Shown here: positions 34,548 through 42,899 of the stretch, piece by piece
Position numbering within the stretch: the first letter of the stretch is position 1
Layout: each line of letters begins with the position of its first letter
NCBI RefSeq assembly: GCF_014648095.1
Contig: NZ_BMQL01000027.1
Span: forward strand, 1 to 54,764
Length of the DNA: 54,764 bases
Reading direction: 5' to 3'
DNA from: Deinococcus ruber
Lineage (GTDB): Bacteria; Deinococcota; Deinococci; Deinococcales; Deinococcaceae
Position numbers and translations under genes: made by a program
The notes under the pieces: model-generated
What the model saw: only the letters and a program-made list of their open reading frames with translations
Databases searched by the model: none
Told to the model about the DNA's origin: nothing

Positions 34548-36401
34548 ATGCTGAGTACCCGTACCGTCCTGAAAGAAAACGAACTCTATCTGGTAGGCGA
34601 CGCCAATTACACGGTGCAGAGCGGTGAATCGGGCTTTTATCGCCGCGACACCCGCCACCTGTCGGCGTACCGCTGGCTGCTGGACGGGGAAGCGCCGCAA
34701 CCGCTGGTGCAGCACCTGCGTGCGCCGTTCTGGATGAGCGAGCAGGCGGGCAATGCCAACCTGGGCTACACCATGCACACCGGCCTGACCCGTGACCTGA
34801 CCGTGACGGCGGGCGGCCTGCAAGACCACCTGCGCCTGAAGGTCTATACGCCCGGCCACCACCAGTTGCGCCTGGAACTGGCCGCCGATTTCGTGGACAT
34901 GTTCGAGGTGCGCGGCTGGAATACCCTGGAAGACCGCGTGGTGCGCGTGACGCCCACCCCGAGCGGCGTGACCTTCGCGTACACCGCCCGCGACGGCATG
35001 GAGAACCGCACCGAAGTGACCTGCACTCCGGCGGGCCACTGGGACGGCACGGCGATGGTCTGGGAAGTCGCCGGAGACCTCGACCTGACCGTGACCGTAC
35101 AGGCTCTTCAGGACGCCGAAGCAGGGCAGCCCGCCGACCCACAGGCGCTGCTGACCGACTACGCGCAGTGGCAGCCGCCTTTTACGCTGCCGCACAGCAA
35201 CGATCAGCGCGTGCTGGAGCGCAGCATGCAGGACCTGCGGAGCCTGCTGTTTCATACCGACCACGGGCCGTTTCCGGCGGCGGGCCTGCCCTGGTTCGTG
35301 GCCCCGTTCGGGCGCGATTCGCTGATCATCGCGCATCTGGTGCTGCCGTACCGCCCCGACATCGCGCTGGGCGTGGTCCGCTATCTGGCGGCGCGGCAGG
35401 GCGTGAAACATGACCCCGAAACGCTGGAACAGCCGGGCAAGATTCTGCACGAAGAGCGGACTGGCGAACTCACGCGGCTGAATCTGACGGTGTTCCGCCC
35501 GTATTACGGCAGTTGCGACGCCACGCCTCTCTTCGTGTGGCTGGTGGGCGAGCTGAGCCGCAGCCGTCCGGAACTCGCCACCGAGCTGCGGCCCCAGTGG
35601 GAAGCCGCGCTGAAGTGGATGATGACCGACGGCGACCCCGACCAGGATCTGCTGATCGAATACACCCCGCACGAACAGGGCATTCGCAATCAGGTCTGGA
35701 AGGACAGCGGCGACAGCACCTTCAACGAGGACGGACAGGACGCCGAGGGGCACATCGCGGTGATCGAGGTGCAGGGCTACGCCTACGCCGCGTATCTGGC
35801 AGGCACACATCTGGCCCGCGTGGTGGGCGACAATGACGCCGCGCAGTTCTATACCGAACGCGCCCGGAAGCTGCGCGAGAAATTTCAGCAGAGCTTCTGG
35901 TGGCCCGAGCGCGGCTACTACGCACACGCCCTGGACGGCGACAAACGCCCGCTGAAGGTGCTGGTCAGCAACCCGGCCCATACCCTCTGGACGGGCATCA
36001 TTCCGCCGGAACATGCAGGCGCGGTGGTGGGCGCAGCCCTCAGCGACGAACTGTATTCCGGCTGGGGACTGAGAACGCTGGGCACTCAGGAACCGCGCTA
36101 CAACCCGGTGTCGTATCACAACGGCTCGGTGTGGCCGCACGACACCGCCGTGTTTGCGCTGGGCCTGGAGCGCTACGGCTACGAGCAGGAAGCCCGCCGC
36201 GTGGCCCGCGACCTGTTCGACGCCGCGCTGTGGGCCGACGACGCCCGCCTGCCGGAACTGTTCGCCGGATTCGCCCGCGAGGACGGCCCGCCCGTGCCCT
36301 ACCCCGCCGCCTGCCACCCGCAGGGCTGGGACGCCGCCATTCCGCTGGCCCTGGCGCACCTGATCGCCGAACGCATTCCGGTGCCGGAGCACGAGGTTTA
36401 A
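34548..36401 (+). CDS. Amylo-alpha-1,6-glucosidase/glycogen-debranching-type enzyme
   Basis: The 617-residue protein has an N-terminal GDE_N-type beta domain (SGESGFYRRDTRHLSAYRW near residue 25) and a C-terminal (alpha/alpha)6 domain. The latter has GLPWFVAPFGRDSLIIAH, a probable catalytic acid region FNEDGQDAEGHIAVIEVQGY and the late motif NPVSYHNGSVWPHDTA. This is the arrangement of bacterial amylo-alpha-1,6-glucosidases. It may hydrolyse oligosaccharides brought in by the upstream transporter. GGAG is placed before the ATG. A large hairpin terminates the operon. Confidence 0.88.
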   Translation: MLSTRTVLKENELYLVGDANYTVQSGESGFYRRDTRHLSAYRWLLDGEAPQPLVQHLRAPFWMSEQAGNANLGYTMHTGLTRDLTVTAGGLQDHLRLKVYTPGHHQLRLELAADFVDMFEVRGWNTLEDRVVRVTPTPSGVTFAYTARDGMENRTEVTCTPAGHWDGTAMVWEVAGDLDLTVTVQALQDAEAGQPADPQALLTDYAQWQPPFTLPHSNDQRVLERSMQDLRSLLFHTDHGPFPAAGLPWFVAPFGRDSLIIAHLVLPYRPDIALGVVRYLAARQGVKHDPETLEQPGKILHEERTGELTRLNLTVFRPYYGSCDATPLFVWLVGELSRSRPELATELRPQWEAALKWMMTDGDPDQDLLIEYTPHEQGIRNQVWKDSGDSTFNEDGQDAEGHIAVIEVQGYAYAAYLAGTHLARVVGDNDAAQFYTERARKLREKFQQSFWWPERGYYAHALDGDKRPLKVLVSNPAHTLWTGIIPPEHAGAVVGAALSDELYSGWGLRTLGTQEPRYNPVSYHNGSVWPHDTAVFALGLERYGYEQEARRVARDLFDAALWADDARLPELFAGFAREDGPPVPYPAACHPQGWDAAIPLALAHLIAERIPVPEHEV

Positions 36402-36487
36402 AGCAAACTCGGAATAAAGAAAGAGCCTGGACGCCGCGAAGCATCCAGGCTCTTTCTTTATTCCCATTCCCCAGTTCCGAGCTTGCT
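36402..36487. terminator. Perfect 21-bp stem terminator nested in a second inverted repeat
   Basis: The arms at 36411-36431 and 36444-36464 are exact complements with a 12-nt loop. Further outside, AGCAAACTCGGAA (36402-36414) and TTCCGAGCTTGCT (36475-36487) pair in 12 of 13 positions. It probably ends the sugar operon and insulates the HD gene; the right outer arm reaches into the HD gene's promoter. Confidence 0.85.
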
Positions 36488-36500
36488 CTACTCTGCACGC

Positions 36501-37118
36501 ATGCTGCCCACCCGCCCCACACTGCCCATGCGCCAACAGGCCGAAGCGCTGCTGCTGGAAGCCGAAGCCCTGAACCCCGGCCCCTGGGCGGCACATTCGC
36601 GCTTCGTGGCGCAGGCAGCGGCGGCGATTGCTACCGAGCACCCCGACCTCGACCCGCAGCGGGCCTTTGTGCTGGGGCTGCTACACGACCTCGGGCGGCG
36701 TACCGGGCCGAACAGAGATCGGCATATTCTGGACGGCTACGACGCCCTCTCGGCACTGGGCCACCACGACGCCGCCCACATTGCCCTGACGCACTCGTTT
36801 CCCAGGCAGCGGATGGACGACCTGCTGGGCGCATGGGACGGCACGGCGCAGGAGTGGGAACGTCTGGAAACGCTGCTGGCAGGCGTTTCGTACACCGAGG
36901 AAGACCGCCTGATTCAGCTCTGCGACATGCTGGCGCTTCCGCAGGGATGCTGCATTCTCGAACAGCGGCTGGTAGACATTGCGCGGCGCTATGGCCTGCC
37001 GCCGCAGACGCCCGCGAAGTGGGGAGCCTGTTTCGCGCTCAAAGCCCATTTCGATGCGGCGACCGGCGGGAATATTTACCGATTGCTGCCGGGTATCGTC
37101 GAAACGGTGCTGGGCTAG
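36501..37118 (+). CDS. HD-domain phosphohydrolase
   Basis: The 205-residue protein has the HD motif GLLHDLGRR with a preceding His in WAAHSRFVAQ and further His/Asp in LGHHDAAH. It likely hydrolyses a phosphoester or nucleotide; the substrate is unknown. TACTCT 6 nt before the ATG at 36501 makes it leaderless. The -10 lies partly in the outer arm of the terminator repeat. Confidence 0.88.
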   Translation: MLPTRPTLPMRQQAEALLLEAEALNPGPWAAHSRFVAQAAAAIATEHPDLDPQRAFVLGLLHDLGRRTGPNRDRHILDGYDALSALGHHDAAHIALTHSFPRQRMDDLLGAWDGTAQEWERLETLLAGVSYTEEDRLIQLCDMLALPQGCCILEQRLVDIARRYGLPPQTPAKWGACFALKAHFDAATGGNIYRLLPGIVETVLG

Positions 37119-38008
37119 AGCTTCACCACGTCCAGCCCGGCCCTCGCCCGCGCTGCCGCTGCCGGGTAATCGCGGGCGTTCAGAACATGCCCGTCGCGGC
37201 GCACTTCGGCGGTGAGCGACAGGTCGAGGGCGGCGTGCAGCCAGCCGGGGGCGTTCAGCTGCCCTGCCGCCACGACGCCGGTTTCGGGCAGCCCGTTGTC
37301 GGCGGGGGCGTAGATGGCGGGCGCACCCACTGCCGTCTCGATGGCATACGACCACGGCGCGTCGGCCAGACAGGGCGCATGCACCGCGTAGATCTGATGT
37401 TCGAGGGCGCGGGCCATGCTGCCCACCCGCACGCGGTGATAGCCGTGATTCGAGCCGGTAAAACTGGGAACCAGCAGCACATCCATTCCCGCCGCCGCCT
37501 GCAATGCCGCGAAGTCAGGGAATTCGCTGTCGTAGCAGATATTGACGCCGATGTGCCCCAGTTCGGTGTCGAAGACGTGCAGCCCCTCGCCCGCTTCCAC
37601 GCCCCATTCCTCGGCCTCGAAGCGGGTCATCATCTGCTTGTCCTGAAAGCGGTACGTGCCGTCTGGAGCGAAGAAAAACGCACGGTTGACGAAATGCCCG
37701 GCAGCGGCCTCGGCGGGAAAGCTGGCAGCCAGCAGATACACGCCGTGATGCCGACTCAGACGAGCATGCACCTCCAGAAAGCCCGGCAACAGCGCCTGAA
37801 GCTCCGGCAACTGCGCCCGCACGTCGTCCCAGAGGTGCGCGGGCAGCAGGCTGACGAGTTCCAGGCTGGCGTATTCCGGCAGCACCAGCAGCCGCGTTCC
37901 GCCCGCGACCCCCGCCGCCACAAAGGCGCTGAGCTTGGCCTCGTACTCATCCCAGTGGGCCAACTGGCTGACCGGATACGCGGCGGCGGCAAGATGAAGG
38001 ATGGTCAT
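37115..38008 (-). CDS. Carbon-nitrogen hydrolase (nitrilase family)
   Basis: The 297-residue enzyme has the Glu-Lys-Cys triad: Glu in LVLPEYASLE, Lys in FQDKQMMTRFE and Cys in GVNICYDSEFPD. It hydrolyses an amide or nitrile; the substrate is not readable. Its ATG overlaps the TGA of the GNAT gene. In Bacillus (YhcX, by memory) GNAT and CN-hydrolase are one protein, so the pair probably works together. Confidence 0.92.
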   Translation of the reverse strand: MTILHLAAAAYPVSQLAHWDEYEAKLSAFVAAGVAGGTRLLVLPEYASLELVSLLPAHLWDDVRAQLPELQALLPGFLEVHARLSRHHGVYLLAASFPAEAAAGHFVNRAFFFAPDGTYRFQDKQMMTRFEAEEWGVEAGEGLHVFDTELGHIGVNICYDSEFPDFAALQAAAGMDVLLVPSFTGSNHGYHRVRVGSMARALEHQIYAVHAPCLADAPWSYAIETAVGAPAIYAPADNGLPETGVVAAGQLNAPGWLHAALDLSLTAEVRRDGHVLNARDYPAAAARARAGLDVVKL

Positions 38009-38607
38009 GTCAGCTCCTTGAGCCAGAAGGTCATGGGTTTGGGCGATTCGTGCGCTTCATCCAGATCCTGCCAGCTCAGAAACGCCCGCAGATCGCCCCG
38101 CCTGTGGTAGCCCCGCTCCGTCCAGAAGGCGTCCAGCGGCACGTACCCGGCGGGCCGACGCGGATGCTGGGCGGGCCTGTCCACCGCGCAGAAGGTGGCG
38201 GTGCGGTAGCCGAGTTCGCGCCCGCGCCGCTCGCGCTCGGCAAAAAAGCGCACGCCCAGCCCACGCCCCCGGTACTCGGGCAGCAGCACGCTCTCGGCCA
38301 GATACCAGAATTTCCCGACAGGCAGGCTCGCCGCCTCGAAAGGCGCACGCAGTTCCGGCAGTTCGGCGCTCAGCGGCAGGGCGCTCGACGCACCGACCAC
38401 CTCTCCGCTCTGGGTGCGAACCAGCGCTACCAGACTGCTGGGCGCGTCCAGATACGTCTGGAGATACTGCGTTTCGTAGGCCTCGTCTCCGGCATACAGA
38501 TAGGGAAACTCGCGGAACACCGCCACCCGCAGCCGCGACAGCGCGGGAACGGCGGACGCGATCTGCGGCCCGCTTAGAACCTCGACCGTCAGCCCGCCGA
38601 ACTCCAT
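38005..38607 (-). CDS. GNAT-family N-acetyltransferase
   Basis: The 200-residue protein has a GNAT fold with acetyl-CoA loop LLPEYRGRGLGVRFF and a C-terminal GYVPLDAFWTERGYHRRGD. The start at 38607 is chosen since upstream codons overlap the SnoaL-like gene and read as non-protein. It overlaps the nitrilase by ATGA. It probably acetylates a small amine that the nitrilase also handles. Confidence 0.85.
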   Translation of the reverse strand: MEFGGLTVEVLSGPQIASAVPALSRLRVAVFREFPYLYAGDEAYETQYLQTYLDAPSSLVALVRTQSGEVVGASSALPLSAELPELRAPFEAASLPVGKFWYLAESVLLPEYRGRGLGVRFFAERERRGRELGYRTATFCAVDRPAQHPRRPAGYVPLDAFWTERGYHRRGDLRAFLSWQDLDEAHESPKPMTFWLKELT

Positions 38608-38617
38608 CGCAGCGAAG

Positions 38618-39031
38618 TCAGCCACCGACCTGCCGAATCCAGTCCTGAAGATCGTAGTAGTTGGTGATGCGGGCGATCCTGCCGCCGCGCAGCTCGAAAA
38701 ACGCTCCGCCCGGCAGCACGTAACGCTGTCCGTTCGCTTCGGGCAGGCCGCTGTCGGTGGCGATGTACTCGCCGTGCACCACATATTCGGCGGCGGCGCG
38801 GGTGCCGTCCTCGTTCGCCATGATCACGATGTCTTGCAGCTCTTCGCGGTAGCTGGCGTCCATGCGCGTCATGAAGGCGGCGAAGGCTTCCCGGCCCGTC
38901 TCGCGCCCGCTCTGGTTCAGGTCGTGCGCCACGTCGTCGGTCAGAAGGGCGGTCATGGCGGCGCGGTCACGGGCATTGAAGGCCGCGTAGTACGCACGAA
39001 TCAGGTCAATGGCTGCTTGCATGACCTCCAT
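38618..39031 (-). CDS. SnoaL/NTF2-like (ketosteroid-isomerase-fold) protein
   Basis: The 137-residue cone-shaped-fold protein has an N-terminal helix (IRAYYAAFNARDRAAMTALL), the segment LTDDVAHDLNQSGRETG and a C-terminal sheet ELRGGRIARITNYYDLQDW. Function in the GNAT-nitrilase operon is unknown; it might be an isomerase or hydratase. It ends 10 nt before the GNAT gene. Confidence 0.85.
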   Translation of the reverse strand: MEVMQAAIDLIRAYYAAFNARDRAAMTALLTDDVAHDLNQSGRETGREAFAAFMTRMDASYREELQDIVIMANEDGTRAAAEYVVHGEYIATDSGLPEANGQRYVLPGGAFFELRGGRIARITNYYDLQDWIRQVGG

Positions 39032-39085
39032 TCAAGCAGATTCGCAGGGCGCACACCGGAAGACAGGCCGCAGGAATGGCCCGCT

Positions 39086-39799
39086 TTACAGCCCTTCCGG
39101 CTCCAGCAGCAGTGCGCCGTCGCTCTCGAAGGCCTCGCAGTAGCGCCGCCGCCCCAGTGTGCCCCAGTACATCAGGCGGGCGCGGCGGCGCTCGATGATC
39201 TCCGGGGTCACAGTCTCCGAGATGGCGGCCCCGGAAAACTGGCTGACATGGGCGCGAATCGCAGCTTCCCACTGCGGCAGCACGTCTTCCACATCGATCA
39301 GCACATTGGCGGCAATGTCGGCGTTCCCCTGATACAGCAGCACCCGCGAAACCCGGTGCGCCGCCCCCGGCACCTCGGCGCGGGCAAGCTGCGCCAGATG
39401 AATGGCCCGTTTGGTCAGGTGGTACGCCCCGAAGTGATCGGGGTGACGATCCAGATAATGCGGCACCACCAGCACGCGGGGGCGGGTCAGGCGCAGGGCC
39501 ACTGCCAGCGCACGCGCCTGCTCGGGAATGTCCATCAGGCCGCCGTCGGGCAGTTCCAGTTGACCGCGCCAGCTCAGGCCCAGCAGCTGCGCCGCTGCCA
39601 CGCACTCGGCCTCACGGGTGTCGGGGTCGCCCAGCGTGCCGCCCTCGCCGCGTGTCAGTTCCAGAATGCCGGTGCGCTTACCCGCCCGCGCCAGACGCAG
39701 CAGCGTGCCTCCCACACCGATCTCGGCGTCGTCGGGATGAGGGGCCAGGGCCAGCCAGTCGAGCGGCTGCGGATTGGGGTTGCCATAAGTGGTGTACAT
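39086..39799 (-). CDS. bshB1: Bacillithiol biosynthesis deacetylase BshB1-type (PIG-L family)
   Basis: The 237-residue zinc deacetylase has LAPHPDDAEIGVGG (zinc His and Asp), TRGEGGTLGDPDTREAE and DRHPDHFGAYHLTK. These match BshB1, which removes acetate from GlcNAc-malate on the way to bacillithiol. A second ATG pair further upstream is open (to 39844); 39799 fits the family length, but 12 nt separate it from TACACT. No bshA or bshC is in the window. Confidence 0.85.
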   Translation of the reverse strand: MYTTYGNPNPQPLDWLALAPHPDDAEIGVGGTLLRLARAGKRTGILELTRGEGGTLGDPDTREAECVAAAQLLGLSWRGQLELPDGGLMDIPEQARALAVALRLTRPRVLVVPHYLDRHPDHFGAYHLTKRAIHLAQLARAEVPGAAHRVSRVLLYQGNADIAANVLIDVEDVLPQWEAAIRAHVSQFSGAAISETVTPEIIERRRARLMYWGTLGRRRYCEAFESDGALLLEPEGL

Positions 39800-39907
39800 G
39801 GGTTGGGAAGGAGTGTAGAGCATTCCGCTTTTGGCAGTCGGCATGAACAGCGTGCCTGCCCGGAGTTGCTGAAGACGGGTTTTACCTGCCCTAACAGCAA
39901 AGAAAAA

Positions 39908-39930
39908 GCCGGAAGGTCAACCCCTCCGGC
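39908..39930 (-). terminator. Terminator after rpmF
   Basis: On the minus strand GCCGGAGG pairs with CCTTCCGGC (one bulge) and is followed by TTTTTCTTT. Confidence 0.75.
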
Positions 39931-39951
39931 ATTTGGCCTGCTTGTGGCTGC

Positions 39952-40143
<192 letters not shown>

Positions 40144-40248
40144 GGGGGGTTCTCCTGTGCGCTCCGGCAGCAGTCAGGCTGCAACCTCTGGCTCTGCGGG
40201 CGTCTACGCTTCACTCCGGCGGTGGCCTGAAGCAAGGCAACAGGAGGG

Positions 40249-40254
40249 AGTATA
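40249..40254 (-). promoter_or_regulatory. Extended -10 of the rpmF promoter
   Basis: On the minus strand TGCTATACT carries the TG extension. No good -35 is present at 17 nt, as expected for an extended -10. Confidence 0.55.
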
Positions 40255-40280
40255 GCACACGCTGCGGGCAACGCTAGCGC

Positions 40281-40649
40281 CTAGCGCCTGCCGCCGCCCC
40301 GGCCACCACCGGGCGGACCCTTCTTCACGCCTGCATAGCGGTTGCGTTCCTTGCGGCGCACGGCGGCAGCGCTGGGTTTGACAGCCGGGCCGCGCAGACC
40401 CTGCTGGCGCATCGCTCCCGGCGTATCCAGAATCAGGATGCGGGCAAAGGGAATGTACAGCGCGAACACCACGATGGCACTTCCCCACCACGTCGCCACG
40501 TAGGGCCGCAGCGGCGTCAGCGACAGCAGGGTATTGATCAGCGTCACCGCCAGCAGAAATAGCACGAAGCGGGCGGCAATGCGGCCAATCTTGGAAGCGG
40601 TGTAGGTGGGCGAAGGATCGGGGGTGGTCAGCCAGCGCCAGATGTTCAT
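40281..40649 (-). CDS. Small membrane protein with Gly/Arg-rich tail
   Basis: The 122-residue protein has two hydrophobic segments (about 25-45 and 53-70) and a basic tail ending GGRGGGRR. No family is recognised. The start is the third of three tandem start units; it is reached through two 6-codon mini-ORFs that link it to the upstream gene. The tail could bind nucleic acid or lipid head groups. Confidence 0.72.
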   Translation of the reverse strand: MNIWRWLTTPDPSPTYTASKIGRIAARFVLFLLAVTLINTLLSLTPLRPYVATWWGSAIVVFALYIPFARILILDTPGAMRQQGLRGPAVKPSAAAVRRKERNRYAGVKKGPPGGGRGGGRR

Positions 40650-40683
40650 GACTGCTCCATGTTCATGACTGCTCCATGTTCAT
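40646..40683 (-). repeat. 17-bp tandem duplication of a ribosome-binding/start unit
   Basis: ATGAACATGGAGCAGTC is present twice in tandem on the minus strand (40683-40650), followed by ATGAACATC, the true gene start at 40649. Each copy contains GGAG and reads as a 6-codon ORF (MNMEQS) ending TGA that overlaps the next ATG. The first ATG overlaps the stop of the upstream gene. Confidence 0.85.
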
Positions 40684-41543
40684 CCCTGTTCCTCCGGCAG
40701 CATCGCGCCCACCTGCCGACGCAGCAGCTCCAGCGCCGTCCAGTCGCTCTGGCCCGGCTCGATGCCCAGCACCGCACTGGGCTTGCGTCCGGCCTTTGCC
40801 ATGCGGGTCAGGGCGCGTTCCCAGGCGGCGTCGCGCTGCGGGTAAACATACAGGAAGCCGCGCACGGCACTCTTGCCTTCCAGCAGCCCCTGTGCGCCGT
40901 TTAACCAGCGCTGCCCGGCGGGAGCGTCGCCAAAGCGCTCGGCCCGCTCCTGAATCTGCTCCGGGGGCAGATCGGTGGCATACACCGGATGCAGCCCCAG
41001 CGCCGCAAACTGCTCGCGCAGTGGGCCGCTCAGGTACGCATCGTTGAGCAGGGCGGGCGGCCCCAGCACCGCCACCGTCTGCTTCGAGGCGACACTCAGG
41101 GGCGGCATGCTGGATTTGAGCGGCTGTGCGAGTGGCCTGACCCGTTCCAGGGCAAGGCGCACCGTGCCGCCGTTATGGGTCAGGCGTTGCCCCAGTTCCT
41201 GTGCGGCACTCAGCAGCGCGGCTCCCTCCTGGGGCACCAGTTGGAGTGCAGGCAGCCCACTGATGCGGCGCGGCAACAGTTCATCCAGCGCCTCGCCCCA
41301 GGCATCCTGAGACACCGGGAGCAGTTCGGGCATCAGCAGCAGGTCGCTGCGCTGCAACTCCAGCACCCGCCCCAGCAGCGCCTGGATATGTGCGCCCTCG
41401 CCGGGCAGACTCTGCCGCCCCAGCTCATAGACTTCCTGCGGGGACAGAGCGGGCAAGGCCACCTCGATCCCCAATTCACGCAGAAACGCCGCCCAGAACT
41501 GCTGCGGGCGTGCGCCGAAACTTCCGATCAGACCGACCTTCAT
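40680..41543 (-). CDS. Conserved hypothetical protein (distant CoA-dehydratase-like similarity)
   Basis: The 287-residue protein starts MKVGLIGSFGARPQQFWAAF; the opening and the later DLLLMPELLP slightly resemble DUF2229/2-hydroxyacyl-CoA dehydratase proteins. It lacks the iron-sulfur cysteines of that family. TAGACT is 6 nt before the ATG (leaderless). It lies between moaC and the small membrane protein gene. Function is unknown. Confidence 0.7.
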   Translation of the reverse strand: MKVGLIGSFGARPQQFWAAFLRELGIEVALPALSPQEVYELGRQSLPGEGAHIQALLGRVLELQRSDLLLMPELLPVSQDAWGEALDELLPRRISGLPALQLVPQEGAALLSAAQELGQRLTHNGGTVRLALERVRPLAQPLKSSMPPLSVASKQTVAVLGPPALLNDAYLSGPLREQFAALGLHPVYATDLPPEQIQERAERFGDAPAGQRWLNGAQGLLEGKSAVRGFLYVYPQRDAAWERALTRMAKAGRKPSAVLGIEPGQSDWTALELLRRQVGAMLPEEQG

Positions 41544-41570
41544 CAGGGCAGTCTACAGGGACGGAAGTAC

Positions 41571-41580
41571 GAAGTGGGAA
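41571..41580 (+). repeat. GAAGTGGGAA intergenic word (third of three)
   Basis: The word lies in a period-7 run (GGAAGT, CGAAGT, GGGAAGT, CGGAAGG) between 41562 and 41590. Identical or near-identical words occur in the gaps at 26844-26854 and 28091-28101. Confidence 0.6.
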
Positions 41581-41598
41581 GTCGGAAGGGAAAAACCA

Positions 41599-42081
41599 TC
41601 AAACCCCACTGCCTTCTTCCAATCTGTACTCGCCGCTCTTGCCGCCGCTCTTTGCCAGCAGGCGCACGCCCTCGATGACAATGGCCTTGCTCGCCGCCTT
41701 GAGCATGTCGTAGACGTTCAGCGCCGCCACGCTCACCGCCGTCAGCGCCTCCATCTCGACGCCCGTCTGCCCGGCGGTCTTCACGGTGGCCCGAATTCGC
41801 ACGCCACGCGGCAGCAAGTCCACCTCCATATCAACGCCGCTGATCGGCAGGGGGTGGCACAGCAGCACCAGTTCGGCGGTGCGCTTGGCCCCCAGAATGC
41901 CCGCCAGCCGCGCTACCGTCAGCGGGTCGCCTTTGGCGTTCTGCCCACCTTCCAGCGCAGCCCTGGCGGCGAGCGGCAGAATGACCCATGCTTCGGCAGT
42001 GGCGCTGCGGGCGGTGCTGGCCTTGCCGCCCACATCGACCATGCGCGGCTGACCGTCGGCAAAGTGTGTCAGTTCGCTCAT
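41599..42081 (-). CDS. moaC: Molybdenum cofactor biosynthesis protein MoaC
   Basis: The 160-residue cyclic pyranopterin monophosphate synthase has [28 protein letters not shown] [13 protein letters not shown] and [19 protein letters not shown]. It performs the second half of the first molybdopterin step after MoaA. It fits with the MocA-like and XdhC genes in the window. It begins 12 nt after yceD and may be co-transcribed with it. Confidence 0.95.
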   Translation of the reverse strand: MSELTHFADGQPRMVDVGGKASTARSATAEAWVILPLAARAALEGGQNAKGDPLTVARLAGILGAKRTAELVLLCHPLPISGVDMEVDLLPRGVRIRATVKTAGQTGVEMEALTAVSVAALNVYDMLKAASKAIVIEGVRLLAKSGGKSGEYRLEEGSGV

Positions 42082-42093
42082 GCGCTGGCCCGT

Positions 42094-42702
42094 TTATTCA
42101 TCCGGCAGGTTCAGGCCCTGCAACGCTGCAAACGGGTTCTGGTGCGCGTGTTGGCTGCCTTCCGGCACGCCGAGTTCAGTTGGGTGTTCCTGCTCGATAG
42201 GCACGGCGGCGCTATGTTCGCACGGCCCCTCGTTCAGATCATGGCCGCAGACCTGACACAGCCCCTTGCAGTTGGGGTCGTGCAGCACGCTCAGCGGCGA
42301 ACTCAGCAGCGCCATCTCAGCGAGGTAGCTGCTCAGATCGAGGTCGGGATTGCCGAAGATCAGCAGTTCCTCACCGCTGTCGGCCTCTTCCAGAAACGGT
42401 TCCTGCACGGCGGGGCGGTACTGCATCAGGGTACCGAGCTTCAGATCGAGGGGCACTGTCACCGGTTTCAGGCAGCGTGAGCATTCCTGATCGAGCGTCG
42501 GCTCGAAGTAGCCCTGAAGCCACAGCTCGTTGCCTTCCAGCGGGTTGACATCGATGCCGTAAGGGGCAGGAACGGCAAAGCGCAGCGTCTGCGGCTTGCC
42601 TGCCTGCTCGTAATGAAGCTCCTGAACCTCGCCGCTGACACTGGCATCTCCAGAGCCGCGCAGCAGACTGCCGAGGTGAATTCTTGGGGTGTCGTCGTTC
42701 AT
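42094..42702 (-). CDS. yceD: YceD/DUF177 family protein
   Basis: The 202-residue protein has the family core with ECSRCLKPV near residue 75 and a C-terminal cluster CKGLCQVCGHDLNEGPCEH. YceD proteins are linked to 23S rRNA accumulation and often sit beside rpmF. TATCAT is 6 nt before the ATG (leaderless). The Cys pattern suggests metal binding. Confidence 0.88.
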   Translation of the reverse strand: MNDDTPRIHLGSLLRGSGDASVSGEVQELHYEQAGKPQTLRFAVPAPYGIDVNPLEGNELWLQGYFEPTLDQECSRCLKPVTVPLDLKLGTLMQYRPAVQEPFLEEADSGEELLIFGNPDLDLSSYLAEMALLSSPLSVLHDPNCKGLCQVCGHDLNEGPCEHSAAVPIEQEHPTELGVPEGSQHAHQNPFAALQGLNLPDE

Positions 42703-42780
42703 GGCAGCATGATAGGGCGAGCGGCCCCTTCGCAGAGGGAAGCGCTCACGTTACACCGCCGAATGCAGCAGAAATGCAGT

Positions 42781-42798
42781 ATGCATACCGGTATGCAT
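42781..42798. promoter_or_regulatory. Perfect 18-bp palindrome upstream of arginase
   Basis: ATGCATACCGGTATGCAT is an exact palindrome in the gap between yceD and the arginase gene. ATGCA also occurs twice just before it. Such symmetry suggests a repressor or activator site. Confidence 0.6.
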
Positions 42799-42860
42799 TC
42801 GAGCACGGCTCCACACCGCTGTCAGGCAGTGCAGGCGCCACCGACAGCATCAACTTGCAC

Positions 42861-42892
42861 GCGTAAGGCATAGCCCGGCTTCGGCCTTACGC
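42861..42892. promoter_or_regulatory. Inverted repeat overlapping the arginase -10 box
   Basis: GCGTAAGGC (42861-42869) and GCCTTACGC (42884-42892) are exact complements. The right arm contains most of the -10 TACGCT (42888-42893), so a protein bound here would cover the leaderless promoter. Confidence 0.6.
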
Positions 42893-42899
42893 TGATGAC

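Noticed and set aside
34546..35142. 198-codon minus-strand frame over the debranching enzyme gene
   Set aside because: It is Arg/Pro/Ser-rich with no motifs and lies opposite a clear glucosidase.
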